Shown one piece after another: positions 22,920 through 34,501 of a stretch of 64,000 nt of DNA. Under the pieces are notes generated by a model that was not told the DNA's origin, ran no database searches, and worked only from the letters and a program-made list of their open reading frames with translations. The position numbers and the translations under genes were made by a program. This stretch comes from Diphasiastrum complanatum (lineage: Eukaryota > Streptophyta > Lycopodiopsida > Lycopodiales > Lycopodiaceae), in the NCBI GenBank assembly GCA_029204225.1, contig CM055110.1:2496659-2560658 (forward strand), written 5' to 3'. Position 1 is the first letter of the stretch. The number at the start of each line of letters is the position of its first letter.

Positions 22920-24060
22920 GGACCCAGTAATTCGTGTCGATAATAGTTCACCTTCAAGTGATTGTAGTTGAACATAACCATTCTCGAACACCTCTATGAC
23001 TTTATAAAGTCCAAGCCATCTCATATGAAGTTTCCCAAGGAACTTTTGATGTCGACTATCATAGATCAGCGCAAAGTCATCAGCTTTAAGATCACTTTTC
23101 CTGATACGACTATCATACTTTTTCTTTCGTTGTTTCTGGATTTCCTCCGTTAATTTTTGTGAATTTGCACGAGCTTCAAATAGTTCTTCAGTAGTCTTCG
23201 ACCTTTCGTTAATACATTATGCATCTGTTCGTTGAGCTTGAATACGAAAAGTTGTCACCTCAAATTCAATGGGTAAAATAGGATGCATGATACCATAAGT
23301 AAGAAAATATGGTGTTTGCTTCGTCGTAATCTTTTCTTTGTTTCGATAAGCCCAGAGAACTGAAGGTACTTTTTGATCCCAATCAGTCGCATCATGTGTG
23401 ATAGTAATCTTGTTCAGGATCTTACATAGTATTCCATTAGCTCTCTCAGTCAACCCATTTGCTTTTGGATTATAAGGGGTTGTCTTTTTGTGTTTAATCA
23501 GAAAATATGTTGTCAGCAGCCGTATTGTGTGATTTAGAAAATGTGTACCATGGTCACTTACTAGTTCAAGAGAACAACCATATCTTGTGATTATAGTTTT
23601 GAGTAAAAACGCTACAACAGTTTTCGCATCGTTTTGTTTCGTCCCTTCTGCTTCAACGTCCTTTGTAGCATAATCCATTGCAACAAGAATATAACGACAC
23701 TTAGTACGTCGAGTCACGGGTTTGATTGGACCGACAAAGTCAATCCCCCACTTCTCAAATGGTGCAAGAGGTAGGATTGATGTCAACGGCCAATTCATTG
23801 CTTTTGTTGGTTTGCCATATCTCTGGCATGGATCACACAAACGAATATAATTCGCTACATCCTTGAACATAGTTGGCCACCAGGACTTGCCAGTCAATAT
23901 TTTATTAACAGTGTTCTTTAAAGCAAAGTGTCCGCCAGCATCCTCTGAATGTATGGCTTGTACAACCTTTTAATATCTTCAGTTTTGAGACATCTTCTTA
24001 GTTGTTGATCAGCACCAAGCTTGTACAGGACATTGTTAATAATGGTATAAGGTAGTTGCT
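22920..24060 (-). pseudogene. Ty3/Gypsy integrase (element 1)
   Basis: On the minus strand a degraded zinc-binding N-terminus ends in LCDPCQRYGKP. The core has the catalytic triad in GIDFVGP, LVSDHGTHF and GLTERANG. LWAYRNK and PIEFEVTTF follow. After a nonsense codon at 23217-23219 the C-terminal domain continues with YDSRHQKFLGKL.MRWLGLYKV and EVFENGYVQL, which is typical of OTA-clade (Athila/Tat) Gypsy integrases. It would insert the element's cDNA into the genome. Stops and small shifts show that it is inactive. Confidence 0.9.
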
Positions 24061-25018
24061 ACCTTATAGTGAAAAACTGTCTTTTTCTCCAAGTCATATC
24101 CATCGAATATATCTGATCCTTGAGATAAGTAATGATATCAGAATATAACGAATTCGTAGATGAGATTTCGAATTAATTTTCGTCTGAAAAATCATCATCA
24201 ATTGGTTTTTCAATTTTTCCCGTGCTGAATCGTGATAGATAATCAGCTATTGTATGATATTTTCCTTGGCGAAGTTCTACTTGATAAGTGAATTCCTGCA
24301 GAAGTAGAATCCATCGAGCAATTTGTCCTAATAAATCTAATTTATTTATAAGATACTTAGAGCATAGTGATCAACATGAAAAATGAAAGCATATCCCAGC
24401 AAATAATGCCAAAATTTCTTAACAGTGAAAATCATTCCGAGTGCTTCCCTTTCTGTAGCCGAATAATTTTTTTCCGAGGCACTTAGCTGTTGACTTGCAT
24501 AGTATGTGGGATGGTCTTTCTTCTGATCGTCCTTCTGGCTTAGACAGATGCCAATAGCATATACAGAAACATCAACATAACTATGAAATAAAATAGCCCA
24601 GTTGGGTGGTCTCAGAATAGGAGCATTGATCAACCTTTGCTTAAGTTCTTTGAACGCTTTATGTTGTTCATTCATCCACAAGTATTCCACTTGTTTCTTG
24701 AGTAGATGCGTAAGAGCGGCGGCAATAGAGGCATGATTTTGGATAAATCTCCGATTATAGCCGACACGTCCTAAGAAAGCTCTTAGTTCACATAGATTTG
24801 TTGGTATCAGGAGGTTCTTTATTAGCTCGACTTTATCTTTATCGACCTCTATTCCTCTGTTTGATATTTTGTGTCCAAGTAAAATTCCTTCTTTCATACC
24901 AAAAAAAACATTTCTCAGGATGAAGGGATAAACAAGTATCTCGACACCATTGCAACGTAAGTTTCAGCTTCTGTAGATGTGTTTTTATATCACTATATAC
25001 ACAGAAATCATCAAAAAA
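24061..25018 (-). pseudogene. Ty3/Gypsy reverse transcriptase end and RNase H (element 1)
   Basis: From right to left on the minus strand: the RT active-site region FFDDFCVYSD (F-x-DD type), CLSLHPEKCFF, then an eight-T run at about 24901-24908 with one extra base that shifts frame into GMKEGILLGHKIS. Next come the thumb (LRAFLGRVGYNRRFI) and RNase H with ILRPPNW, YASQQLS, ATEREALGMIF, VKKFWHYLLG and DHYAL. The end reads LRQGKYHTIADYLSRF. RT sequence N-terminal to the DD motif is absent: at about 25018 it abuts an unrelated serine/threonine-rich frame. Confidence 0.9.
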
Positions 25019-26031
25019 ATGGAAGTGGTAGCAACAGAGGAAACTAGAATGGACACAGAAACAGTTGTGGATGGAACAGGAAGAGGAGTAGTGACAACAG
25101 AGACAGGAGTGGAGGGTTGCATGGAAGAAGAAGTGGCGTTGGCTGACGGAGTGGTTAGTGTGGTGGTGGTTGTGCATCTTTGGGTAGTAGGTGGAGATGA
25201 AGATGAAGAGGCAGTGCCACACATTCGTTTGCTGGCCGTTGTGTCAGTAACTGCAGGTTGGAAAGAGGTGGATGCTTGAGATGGCAGATAGAGGTTAGTG
25301 TGCGGCATGGTTGAAGAAAGAAGGCTGGAACGGTGGAAATCGCGCACTTTTGCCTCGAGAAGTGTGCAGGTAAAGTTACACAGTAGTGGGCCTACGGCAA
25401 TACGATCACGGTTGTTGGAGATGGTTAGTTCATGGATGAGGAAGGTGTGCCAATCGTATGGCACCATTGCGGGGCCAGGAAATTCCAAGAAGGACTCCAC
25501 TATCTGAATCAGTAGTGTGGACTGGATTTTGTCCTTGAGAAATGTTGAAACAACTAAAAAGTTATTCAACAGATGCACAGCCACCTGTATGACTGGTTCC
25601 GTAATAGCATCTATCAGGTAACCGTTGTTAGTCTGGATGGGGATCTCTGGTGCGATTTTGGCAACTAAAGGTTTAATCAGGGCTTTTGCCTGATGGTGGG
25701 AGATGGGCTGACGGTCACCGGACATAATTCCAATGGTGACCATCGAGTTTGCGTTAATCCTGACCTTGTACGTGGTGGTACCTTGGTACAGGAAGTGGAA
25801 GCGTGTCTTCAACGCATCCCAGGTGGCATAAGCATGAAGGGCGAGGCCCATGTTAATCTTAGAATGAAAAAGCGCCGAAAAAAATCCCATTGCCTCAAGA
25901 AGTGGGCCGGCTGTCTGTAGCCATGGTTGAATTAGAGCGTTAGAGGGTAAGGGCCAAATCTATTTAGCCTTGAGGATTTCACGCTGGATCGCCTGCTTGG
26001 TGCCAAAGTCTTCAGAGGATGAGGAGGCCAT
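24985..26031 (-). pseudogene. Unassigned ORF in retroelement DNA, Ser/Thr-rich C-terminus, one nonsense codon
   Basis: From ATG at 26031 one minus frame begins MASSSSEDFGTKQAI and has a single stop at about 25960. It then runs open for more than 300 codons to 24985. The middle is hydrophobic and helical with no motif I recognise. The last 110 residues are Ser/Thr/Pro-rich and run through the junction with the RT fragment, so the natural C-terminus is lost. It may be the gag-like first ORF of element 1 or an env-position ORF of the neighbouring larger element. GC content is higher than in the surroundings. No transmembrane or zinc motif is evident. Confidence 0.5.
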
Positions 26032-26379
26032 GTTAGCAGTGATAGTTAAAGGGCAAAAAAGTGGAAAAAATGGTGGAAAAGGTAAAAAGGTGTGGAAACG
26101 ACAAAATATTGTGAATAACAAGTGTTGGAATGCAAGAACTGTAGTTCAGAGCGCAAATCTATGTTCAGTATGAGCAGATGATAGCTTTTGGTCGCAAACA
26201 GAGAACTTGGAAATTTCAGTGAAAATTTGAATAGAGCTTCGCCAGCAAAGGTGACAAATGACTCGAAATCAGCCCTTATATAGTGGAATTTAGAGCGTAT
26301 TAGGTGAAATCCACTTTCCCTTGTTCAGTTCCACCCAAATTTTGGTAGGGACCTTTTTCACAAAATTCTAAGATCTCAG

Positions 26380-26640
26380 GGAAGTCTGTGAGAGTTTAGA
26401 AGGTGATTTGACTGCCCTACGAAGGTTCTGCGAGGGTTCAGACTGTCTGCGAGGGTTCAACTCTCGCAGGAAGTGATCTCTCGTGAATTTACAAGATCAG
26501 ACCATGTAGGCAGGCTAATTTCACTGCTCTGATTCCATTTAGACACCTTGCGAGGGTTGGTAGGATGATCTTAATGCTCTGCGAGGGTTCTGAAGATTTA
26601 GCTTCTGAGACCTTCGCACACACTAAAAAATGAAGATTCC
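26380..26640. repeat. Cluster of CTCTGCGAGGGTTC / AACTCTCGCAGG words
   Basis: TGCGAGGGTT occurs at least four times, with the reverse-complement form once. The same words recur in the leader of Gypsy element 2 (33420-34140). They may come from UTRs of one retroelement family. Confidence 0.75.
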
Positions 26641-26931
26641 TCCATCAAGAACTCAAATCATGGAAAAAGTGCTCTTTTAGAGTGTTTTTTGACAAGATCT
26701 TGAGATTCTCTGATTTTTAACTTTTGCAAACTGGTAATCAGCTTCACCCATGCTTGATCTGACTATTGGTATTTCTCTGGAAATTTTGATGGATAATTGA
26801 TAACAGTTCCATCAGTTTTGATTGAATTTTTCCCTTAATTTGCCATAGTTACTGAGATCGAGGTCTTTGATCTGCAATTTTAAGGATTTATTGGCATAAT
26901 CTGATGATCTGCTTTCTTCTTAATCCCATTT

Positions 26932-27024
26932 GGATCTCTCTTGGATCCTGATGGATTTTCCTGATCTTGCCAGATCTGGATCCCTCTTGGATCCTGATGG
27001 ATTTCCCCGATCTTGCCAGATCTG
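26932..27024 (+). repeat. Tandem duplication of 47 bp, GATC-rich
   Basis: Two copies (26932-26978 and 26979-27024) share TCTTGGATCCTGATGGATTT and GATCTTGCCAGATCT with few differences. They are followed by more GATCTTG/GATCT words to about 27080. They lie between integrase of Gypsy element 2 and the motif cluster, i.e. in its 3' UTR. Confidence 0.85.
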
Positions 27025-27169
27025 GCCGAATCTTGATGGATCTAGCTTGATTTGGCTTGATCTTTCCAGATCTAGTGATGATGGTCTATCAGAATAGCTT
27101 TTCGTAATGTGCCACCACCAATCTGGATCTATCTCATTGTGGTGGCCAGTACTTGTGCAACTGGCTACC

Positions 27170-28325
27170 ATTGATGGGTGTATCGAATGGTGTCCCATCT
27201 AGCTTCTCTAAATTCACGGCTCCATGATTAAGAATTTCCTTGATCCGATAAGGACCTTCGCCTGTGAATTTTAATTTTCCTTGATCGCCTTGGTTTTATA
27301 CATCAGGACCAGATCTTCGGAACGAAGATCTTTCTTTTGTAACCTGCGATATGCCTTGTGTCTTTCCTTTTCAGTTGCTAGTAAGAGTGTTTCAAAGAGT
27401 TTATGCAGAGCTTCGTGGCATAGTTGTAGAGATTTGGATTCATTCAAGCGTTGCGTTGTAGCAATCCTTAATGAATGAACTAGAAACTCTATTGGCATTA
27501 CAACATTCTGACCATACACCAATTGGAAAAGTGCTTGATCAGTGCTTCCCTTATACGTTGTCCTGAATGCCCATAGAGCAGCATGCAACTTATGTTCCCA
27601 ATCTGATCTGCTAGCTTCAACTGTTTTCGTGAGCACGCTACACGGGATCTAATTGGATGATTCAACTTGCCCATTACCACAAGGATAATACTAGTATGGA
27701 TCACAAATAATTCCTCCAACAGAATCTTGATGGTCTCATTAATGAAATGACTTCCGCGATCGCTGACTAGCTCCACCGGGCATCCAAAGCGCACAATGAT
27801 ATTTTCATAAAGGAACTTGGCAGTGGTCCTAGCATCAGCTACCCTTACTACCTTGGCTCCGACCCACTTGGTGAGATAGTCCGTGGCTACGATTATGTAT
27901 CCATCTTGGAAACTCCTTGTTGTAGGGTGAATTGGACCGATGTAATCCAATCCCCACTTTTTGAATGGTGCTGGGGCTAAGACCGGGTGCAGTAGGTCAT
28001 AATTCAATCTCGTTGGTCTCCTTGCCCTTTGGCACACATCACACTTTCTCAAGTATTCCTCCATATCCTTATGAATCGTTGGCCACCAACATCCTGATTG
28101 CAGGATCTTGCGAATTATAATGTCAGATGCAAAATGGCCTCCACTCATGCCTTCATGTGAAAGTGAAATGATCTGGGTGGCCTCATGGGAGAGAATACAC
28201 CACCGAAGAATCCCATCTGGTCCTCTTCGATACAATTGGCTGGCACTCAGCTGATAAGGCCTAGCTTTCAAGATCAATTTTCGCTGATCTGCCTTTGGTA
28301 GTGACTTGTCTAGCTGGTCCCGCAT
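27170..28325 (-). pseudogene. Ty3/Gypsy integrase (element 2)
   Basis: On the minus strand 28325 to 27640 holds the zinc-binding region (LSHEGMSGGHF, KCDVCQRARRP), then GLDYIGPIHP and LVSDRGSHF with the first two catalytic acidic residues. A frameshift near 27690 moves into GNGQVESSN, with the third catalytic Glu, followed by LWAFRTTYKG and MPIEF. The C-terminus KFTGEGPYRIKEI-like block, with a nonsense codon, ends near 27180 with GSQLHKYW. RNase H follows directly to the right in the same frame. Confidence 0.92.
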
Positions 28326-28433
28326 TAGATATTCAACAATGTCGGCAGCCCATTATGGTACTGTGTCTACGTAAAATAAGGCAGCATCGGCTAGCTCATC
28401 ATCGGGTTGGATTGCAACTTCCTTCCCCTTGAT

Positions 28434-28994
28434 TCATGACACATGATCTGCCATGTAGTGTTGTTTTCCCTTGCAAACTACTATCCGAAAATCAAACTCT
28501 AATAACAAAAGTAGCCATCTGGTGATTCTCCCGGTGTTGCAAGTTTTGTTAACGAGATAGAACAAGGGTTGATGGTCTGTATAAAAAACGAAATGTATTG
28601 CCATCAGGTAGTGCCAAAATTTCTTAACTACATAGATCATTGTCAGTGCTTCCCACTTTGTGGTTGAATAATTCATTTCTGTATCACTGAGCTGTCGGCT
28701 CGCAAATCGGATTGGAAAATTCTTTTTGTGTTCACTTGGCTGGGTTAAGACTGCTCCAACTGCATACTTTGATGCATCTGTATGCACGTGAATCTCAATG
28801 GACCAATTGGGTGGCCGTAAGATTGGTGTTGAAACCAATGCATCTTTAAGCTTTTGGAAAGCCTTTAGGGCTTCCTTGTTCCAATGTGGATCCGTTGTGA
28901 GTTTGTAAATTGGTCGGGCTAACTCTGCAAAATCCATAATGAAGATCTTACAATAGTTAGCATGACCCATGAAGATGTAGACTTTGCGGATCAT
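28434..28994 (-). pseudogene. Ty3/Gypsy RT thumb and RNase H (element 2)
   Basis: Motifs in order are MGHANYCKIFIMDFAELARP (thumb), ILRPPNWSIEIHVHTDASKY (first RNase H Asp), FASRQLSDTEMNYS, EALTMIYVVKKFWHYL, YTDHQPLFYLV and GKQHYMADHVS. It is in the same frame as RT (29058-29687) and integrase, consistent with one polyprotein now broken by nonsense codons near 29058 and 28430. It degrades RNA in the RNA-DNA hybrid during reverse transcription. Confidence 0.92.
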
Positions 28995-29057
28995 CCCCGG
29001 TGGTGGTAGATCAACAATGATTCTGATCTTTGATAGGTCAATGACGATCTCGTGTCT

Positions 29058-29687
29058 TCATACTATATGGCCGAGAATCAAGCCATGTGTCATCCAAAAT
29101 TGACATTTTTCTGGATTCAGGGAGATCTGGAAGTCGCGACATTTTTGTAGCACTTTCTCCAAATTGGATAAGTGTTCTGAGTCTGGTCCATGCATGCACA
29201 AATCGTCCAAGAAAATTTCCAGAAATTTTTGCAAATAATCTTTGAATGCCACCTGCATGACTCGTTGGAAGGTGTTTGGGGCATTGCAAAGTCCGAATGA
29301 CATCACTATATAGGCATAAGTTCCCCATTCCGTGGCAAATGTTGTCTTGTGTTGGTCTTGGGGGGCTATCTTCACCTGGTTGTAGCCGCTAAAGCCGTCT
29401 AGAAAATTGTAGGCTTCGGCGCCAACTACTCTATCAAGGACACTTTCTGTAAATGGTAAAGAAAAATGGTCCTTTTTGGTGACTGCATTTAGCGCCTTCA
29501 GATTCACACAAATCCACATTTTGTCGTTCTTCTTGGGTACTATAACTATCGGCGATACCCATTCTGTGTGCTCGATTTTATAAATGAAATCTGCATCCAT
29601 CAGCTTCTGCAACTCCTGCTTGATTATCTCTGTATAATTCAGGTTGCAGCGGTAGTAACGGCTTCTCTTGGGGACTGCTCCATTCAC
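29058..29687 (-). pseudogene. Ty3/Gypsy reverse transcriptase (element 2), nearly complete
   Basis: All RT blocks are visible: SPIVIVPKKNDKMWICVN, LNAVTKKDHFSLPF, YNFLDGFSGYNQVKIA (first catalytic Asp), KTTFATEWGTYAYIVMSFGL, APNTFQRVM and EIFLDDLCMHG (F-L-DD active site), then LNPEKCQFWMTHGLILGH. About 210 codons are open. A stop ends the frame at 29058, just before the thumb, so the copy is old but not greatly decayed. Confidence 0.94.
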
Positions 29688-29699
29688 GAAGGGTATGGT

Positions 29700-30900
29700 G
29701 TGTCACGACTACTGTTGGTGGAATGCCCTCAAGATCACTATAACTCCAGGCAAAACAGTCTTTATACTCCACCAACAAGGATCATAGTCTCTTGAATTGT
29801 GTGGGCGTTAACTGCTCTCCCACATGCACTATCTTTTTTTCTTCACCTGGCTCGGCAAGGTTCATCGACTGTGTTCGTGCACGTCCCTCGAAGACTTGCT
29901 CCGCTAGTGCTTGACTTTGATCAGGTTCTCGTTGGGCTTGTAGCATCATAATTACCACGTCATCCAAGGTATAATTTTTTAAAGTTTCAAGCATCTTGTG
30001 AATTGGTGCTCAGCGAGATTCCTCTTTCAGCATATTGATCTTAGCCCGACTGGTCATCTTTTTGGTTTTCTGTCACCTGTGTAGAAGATGACGCTGCATC
30101 TGAGTCCATCTTGATTGATTTCAAGGAATTCAACACCTTTTTTTTGCTCTTTTTTGTCATTTTGGTGATGCGTCCTTGTTGTCTTTCATCGGAACTGTCG
30201 TGACATTCACCTCGTGGTTGCGAATATCACCATCTACCGTAGCTATCGCTTCGTCGGGTAGATCACTCTATTGGATCACCTGGTTGTAGCATTGTTTTAA
30301 CTGATTCTTCTTATTCACAAGTGCCTTGGGTGCATCAATCCTTGAAACTTTCGCCATAGCAGACTTTTGCGGTGGTTGAGCTAGTACTTTCTTGATTCTG
30401 AAACAATTTGGGTCCATGTGGTGTAGGACCTGCTCATCAGTCAGTTCAATCTCCTTATTATAAGTTAGAGCATGTTGCCTAAATTATCGTCCACTGGGTT
30501 CTCAATAGGTTCCACTGACAGCCATGCTACGTTTATCATATTCACCCCAAATGTGATTGGTGTGTCCATAGTGTAACACTTGGGTGAAAATGTACTGGGT
30601 TTAGAATCTGGTTCATATTGACATCTCCGGCAGTCAATAGTTGCTAATGCATCCGTCCATCTCACGACATCCATCTCTAAATCATAGTGACCTCCCTTGG
30701 CTGGCCTTGGGCGATCAATCGTGTGATCTGTCATGGATGATCTATCATCAGCTTTGGGTGCAATAGGTTTCACTGCCCATGTGGTTGGATCAACCTTCAC
30801 AGCCTGCTCTCTGTTCTCGAAGGTGAGTTTTCCTGTACCCAGTTGTGTACTACTTGCGCAATTCTCAACCATGGTCTTCCCAGTAATACACAATATGTAG
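29700..30900 (-). pseudogene. Polyprotein linker between protease and RT (element 2)
   Basis: The minus strand has several open stretches (30893-30465 and 29994-29782) separated by stops. 29778-29700 carries FAWSYSDLEGI, the conserved phrase just ahead of the RT in Gypsy polyproteins. The rest, with Cys-rich and charged stretches, is the poorly conserved linker and has no domain I can name. Confidence 0.65.
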
Positions 30901-31130
30901 TTGGAGATTCAGGTATATCCATGACCACAAAAGTGATCACAAATTGCATGCCTGCTATTTTTACAGGGATATCGTCAACTACACCTTTTGGTTTCACACA
31001 AGATTGATCCGCCAGCTTGATGGCGAATCTTATTGGCTTCAACCCTTGTAAATCCTGCTTTTCATACAAAGTAGTGGAGATCAAATTGACACCTAATCCT
31101 CCATCTACTATTGTTGCCTCGTCCTCATAT
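30900..31130 (-). pseudogene. Ty3/Gypsy aspartic protease (element 2)
   Basis: The minus strand reads TIVDGGLGVNLIS (active-site Asp codon 31103-31105; the DGG form is usual in this plant lineage), then LKPIRFAIKLADQS, KPKGVVDDIPVKI, FVVMDIPE and LLGRPWL, the second conserved protease block. It would process the gag-pol polyprotein. It lies between gag (right) and RT (left), the normal Gypsy order. A frame change separates it from the downstream linker. Confidence 0.85.
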
Positions 31131-31764
31131 CTCTTGTGTTTGATTGGTAAAGTGATGTTGTGTTCCTCACTTTCCCATGTTGTCCCGATGTGGAGGACGT
31201 TACTTTTCCATGTTGCCCCGATGTGGAGGTGCTACTAGCTCCTCATCCGCTTTGGCCATTCAGCTAGAAGGCTTCTCACTTGTGGTGAAATCCGCAGTAG
31301 TTCCTCGAGTGGTAAACTAGCATGGCTCATCAGTAAAAGTGTGAGCCTTTCAGTGTGTGGTTCCTCAGGCTCCACCATGTGAAAAGGTGATTCATGTTGG
31401 TGAAATCGATCATTCTAATCAGTGTGCAGCGATGAGCCCGATTGCAGTTCCTGTTCGTCGCCAACTGGAGGTTCCGTGGGATTGTCCCTTTCCTGTTCTT
31501 TTTCCTCTGCTTGTGCCTTCTGTACCCAATGTCATATTTTTTGGTACTGTCCTCTTTCTTCCCTCACATTTGGATATGGCGCTAAAGTTGAGGGTTGGTC
31601 ATCAGTGACCGAGGGTGGTGGTCAGGGAGCCACTTCCTTCCTCTTCTATGCTCGCGTGACGGCTAACACAAGAGCGTAGAATTGTTGTCTTCCCGCTAGC
31701 ATCCCTGCTGGAATTGCTGGTTGTTGTATCGCAATGAAGTTGAGAGGTGCACTGGTTCCAGGTT

Positions 31765-31895
31765 TAAATGGACAATTCTTGTGATAGTGTCTATAACCGC
31801 ATTCTAGACAGAAGGATATATATTGTCCCTTGTAGGCACATTCCGCAATCTTGTGTCCTTTGCCACATTCGTAGCAACCGTAGTTCCTCCCGTCT
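31765..31895 (-). pseudogene. Second pair of gag zinc knuckles (element 2)
   Basis: The minus strand reads CYECGKGHKIAEC (C-x2-C-x4-H-x4-C), then about 10 residues on CLECGYRHYHKNC, a variant knuckle. They follow the first pair by about 100 codons. Such knuckles bind the packaged RNA. Confidence 0.75.
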
Positions 31896-32171
31896 TGACG
31901 CTAAGTTTGAGCTGCATAGGTCGTAAAATATTCATTTATGATAGGATCCATAAATGGTTCATCTGGTCTGTACCATTGCTGTTGCTCAGGTTGAGGTGGT
32001 ACTTGCATCTCTGGTTCTACTACTGTCAGATTTACATGGGCCACTTGTTGATTAGCTGGCCTGGTGGTGCAGGTAAGGCCATATGTTGTTGCTAATTTGG
32101 TGCGCCGTACCTCGGTGCCATGTTTGTGCCCCTTGATGATATGGATAAGAAGTCTGATAAGGACGTCTCTT

Positions 32172-32375
32172 CTATTGAACAATCCGGGAGTTAAATGGGC
32201 AAAATGTCGTATCGTGCGATGTTGCATTGCATAGATGGCAAAATCTATGTGTCAATCTCAAATTTTGCTTTAGTACTGGACACTCGTTTGCTGTATGATT
32301 TTGCGTGCACATTGAACACCATACATTCTCCTTTTGTGGATATTGTAGCTGGTTTGGTTTCAGTTGATGTGGCAT
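32172..32375 (-). pseudogene. First pair of gag zinc knuckles (element 2)
   Basis: CSMCTQNHTANEC and CHLCNATSHDTTFC stand 14 residues apart. The second fits C-x2-C-x4-H-x4-C; the first is one residue short. The segment is in frame with the gag capsid region to its right across a nonsense codon. Confidence 0.8.
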
Positions 32376-32438
32376 TACTACTACAGCTCCCTATAAGGCT
32401 TTCAATTTCTGGTCAAACTGCGCCGTAAATTGCTCCAT

Positions 32439-33116
32439 CTACTGTTTGTGTAATTTTGCCATTTGCTCCAACAGCAGTTTTGTAGATAGAGTGGATGTGT
32501 TTGATGATGACAATGCTAACGAGGGAGTAGGAGTGTGGGTGGATGGATATTCGTTGTCAGATCCCTCGTCCTCTTCCCTGATGGCATCTTCCATAGCTTC
32601 TTGCAGAGTAGTGTACTGCTCTCGTCGTTTCAGTTCTCTTTTGATACTTCGTGGTAGTCCGGCTACGAACCACATGATCACCGCGTGATTGGGAGTTAGG
32701 GCTGCACTGCACTCGGATCGTAGATGTTTGACCAGTTCAATATAGTCTCTGACCCTTTCTCGTTTTCCCATCTTGACTTTACTCAACAAGAGAAATGGGT
32801 CTTCCAAGAACATCCTTGGTTTAAAGCGCGTAATGAGAGCCACTTTAACCGCTTTCCAGGTGGATTTTTCTTCCGCTGATAGGTTAAAAAGCCAATCCTG
32901 AGCCACTGCCAATAAGAACATGGAAAACAACATCAGTTCTTTCGCAGGTGTCCGTTCGCCGTAGATTTCACAAGCTTGCTCGTAGATCTGGAGGAATCGG
33001 ATGGGATTTGATGATCCGTCATATTTTGGTATTTCTATCCGTGGTGCTCTCCGGACTACTTGCAAGGGAGCGACAGGTACGGGTTGGCCCATTGGATCCA
33101 TTGGTGCTGGTTCCAT
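32439..33116 (-). pseudogene. Ty3/Gypsy gag capsid region (element 2)
   Basis: A 225-residue minus-strand frame starts MEPAPMDPMGQP. The Retrotrans_gag core is clear: IPKYDGSSNPIRFLQIYEQ, LFSMFLLAVAQDWLFNL, STWKAVKVALITRFKP, VRDYIELVKHLR and MWFVAGLPRSIKREL. The C-terminal part is Ser/Thr/Pro-rich before the zinc knuckles. The ATG at 33116 follows the leader and is the likely original start. It forms the particle core. Confidence 0.9.
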
Positions 33117-34478
33117 TTATGTCTCTTGTTGCACAGTTGCTAATCTGGAAAGGTGTGGTGCTTGATTTGCTATCCTTCGTGCTATTGATCGTACCGATCT
33201 CATATTCATCTGATGGTGGGTTCCAAAGTGGTTGGATCTTGCTTGTACAGTGGGATGCAGTCTGGATCTTAAGGATCTGGTCGATCTGATCGGCCGGAAG
33301 TGAAATTTAGGCCTTTTACGGTGGTTTTTCCTTGATAACTTCTTACTCCTTGCACTGATTGACCTGAGATTTTGACAGTCGCTGGATCTGGTGCAAATCT
33401 TTCTACTGATCTAGTCTACGATGGTTCTCTTGTGTGAGGGTTGGTTGTGCGAGGGTTCTTTAGTTATTTTTGCAGATAAAAAACTTGATATCTCTCATAT
33501 CTTTGGGAAGTAACTCTCTCTGGATCTGGGTCAGATCTCACTATGGAATTCTCTGCGAGAGTTAACTCTTGCACTAAGTGAAAATTTCACTGTATGCGAG
33601 GGTTCAGAACCACTATTTTGGCTTGATCTTCTCCAAATCTCAAAACTAACTCTCGCAGGCTTCATCACTGATGAAAATTGGCATTTTGAATTGATTGACA
33701 GGGTCTGCGAGAGTTCTTACTGGAAGGATTTGCTAGATCTTCACTTTTTAGTGATTTTTTACTTAAACCCAGTTTTCTGCTCATTGGAATCAAACTAACT
33801 CTCGTAGGCTTTTTAGTGTCTTTGTCTCACTGAGATGGAACTTCAAAATCTTCTGCGAGACTTCTTGCCCACTAGAACTGAAAATTTTGGTGTCTGCGAG
33901 GGTTCTTTGGTACTTTTCCGTCTTTTTTTCACTAGGAACTATTGCACAGGCACTCAGACATCAAACTAACTCTTGCAAGCTTCTTTGTGTCATGGTCTCA
34001 CTGAGATGGAACCTCAGAGGGCTCTGCGAGAGTTCTGGTGAAGATTTAATTTTTTTTGGATTTTTTCAAGGGTTTTTTAAATTTTTTATGATTTTTCTTT
34101 GATTTTTGTAATCTGCTTGGAACTAACTCTCGCAGGCTTCTATGCAGGTCTAGGATAGTACCCTAGAGCTACTGCCAGTCATGCAAGGGTTAATTCACAC
34201 TGGTTTTGGAGATATAAAAATCTGATGAGATTTTAGGCTCTATTTTCCTCCAAAATGCAAATTGGTGTGTTTTTTGGGTTTTTTGGCTGGTTGGTTTGGG
34301 TTTCAAGCCCTTAGAGACTGTTCAGGGCCTCTTCTACCCTCTCACACTCCTCCGCTAGCTATAAACAGTAAATACAAAAAGAAAATAAAAAACTAACTCT
34401 AAACTCCCAAAATTCTACCTAAAACTACTCTAAAAAGCAAGAAAATAGCTAAAATGCAACCACACTAGTTAGTGGAAA
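33117..34478 (-). other. Untranslated leader of Gypsy element 2, rich in TGCGAGGGTT/AACTCTCGCA words
   Basis: This 1.35-kb region between gag and the primer site has no coding signal. From 33420 to 34140 the words TGCGAGGGTTC, TGCGAGAGTT and AACTAACTCTCGCAGGCTTC alternate at roughly 60-150-bp spacing. Because TGCGAGAGTT and AACTCTCGCA are reverse complements, many hairpins are possible in the RNA leader. Confidence 0.7.
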
Positions 34479-34500
34479 CCTATCCCCAGCAATGGCGCCA
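34479..34500 (-). other. Primer binding site of Gypsy element 2
   Basis: The minus strand reads TGGCGCCATTGCTGGGGA, close to the TGGCGCCGTTGCCGGGGA primer site of Athila/Tat-type plant Gypsy elements. It lies one base from the LTR edge. Confidence 0.85.
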
Positions 34501-34501
34501 C

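Noticed and set aside
25298-25920. Plus-strand open frames opposite the Ser/Thr-rich ORF.
   Set aside because: They mirror the minus-strand frame's composition and show no domain.
31097-31105. DGG instead of the textbook D-[ST]-G at the Gypsy protease active site.
   Set aside because: DGG is the usual form in this plant Gypsy lineage, so it is not a defect.
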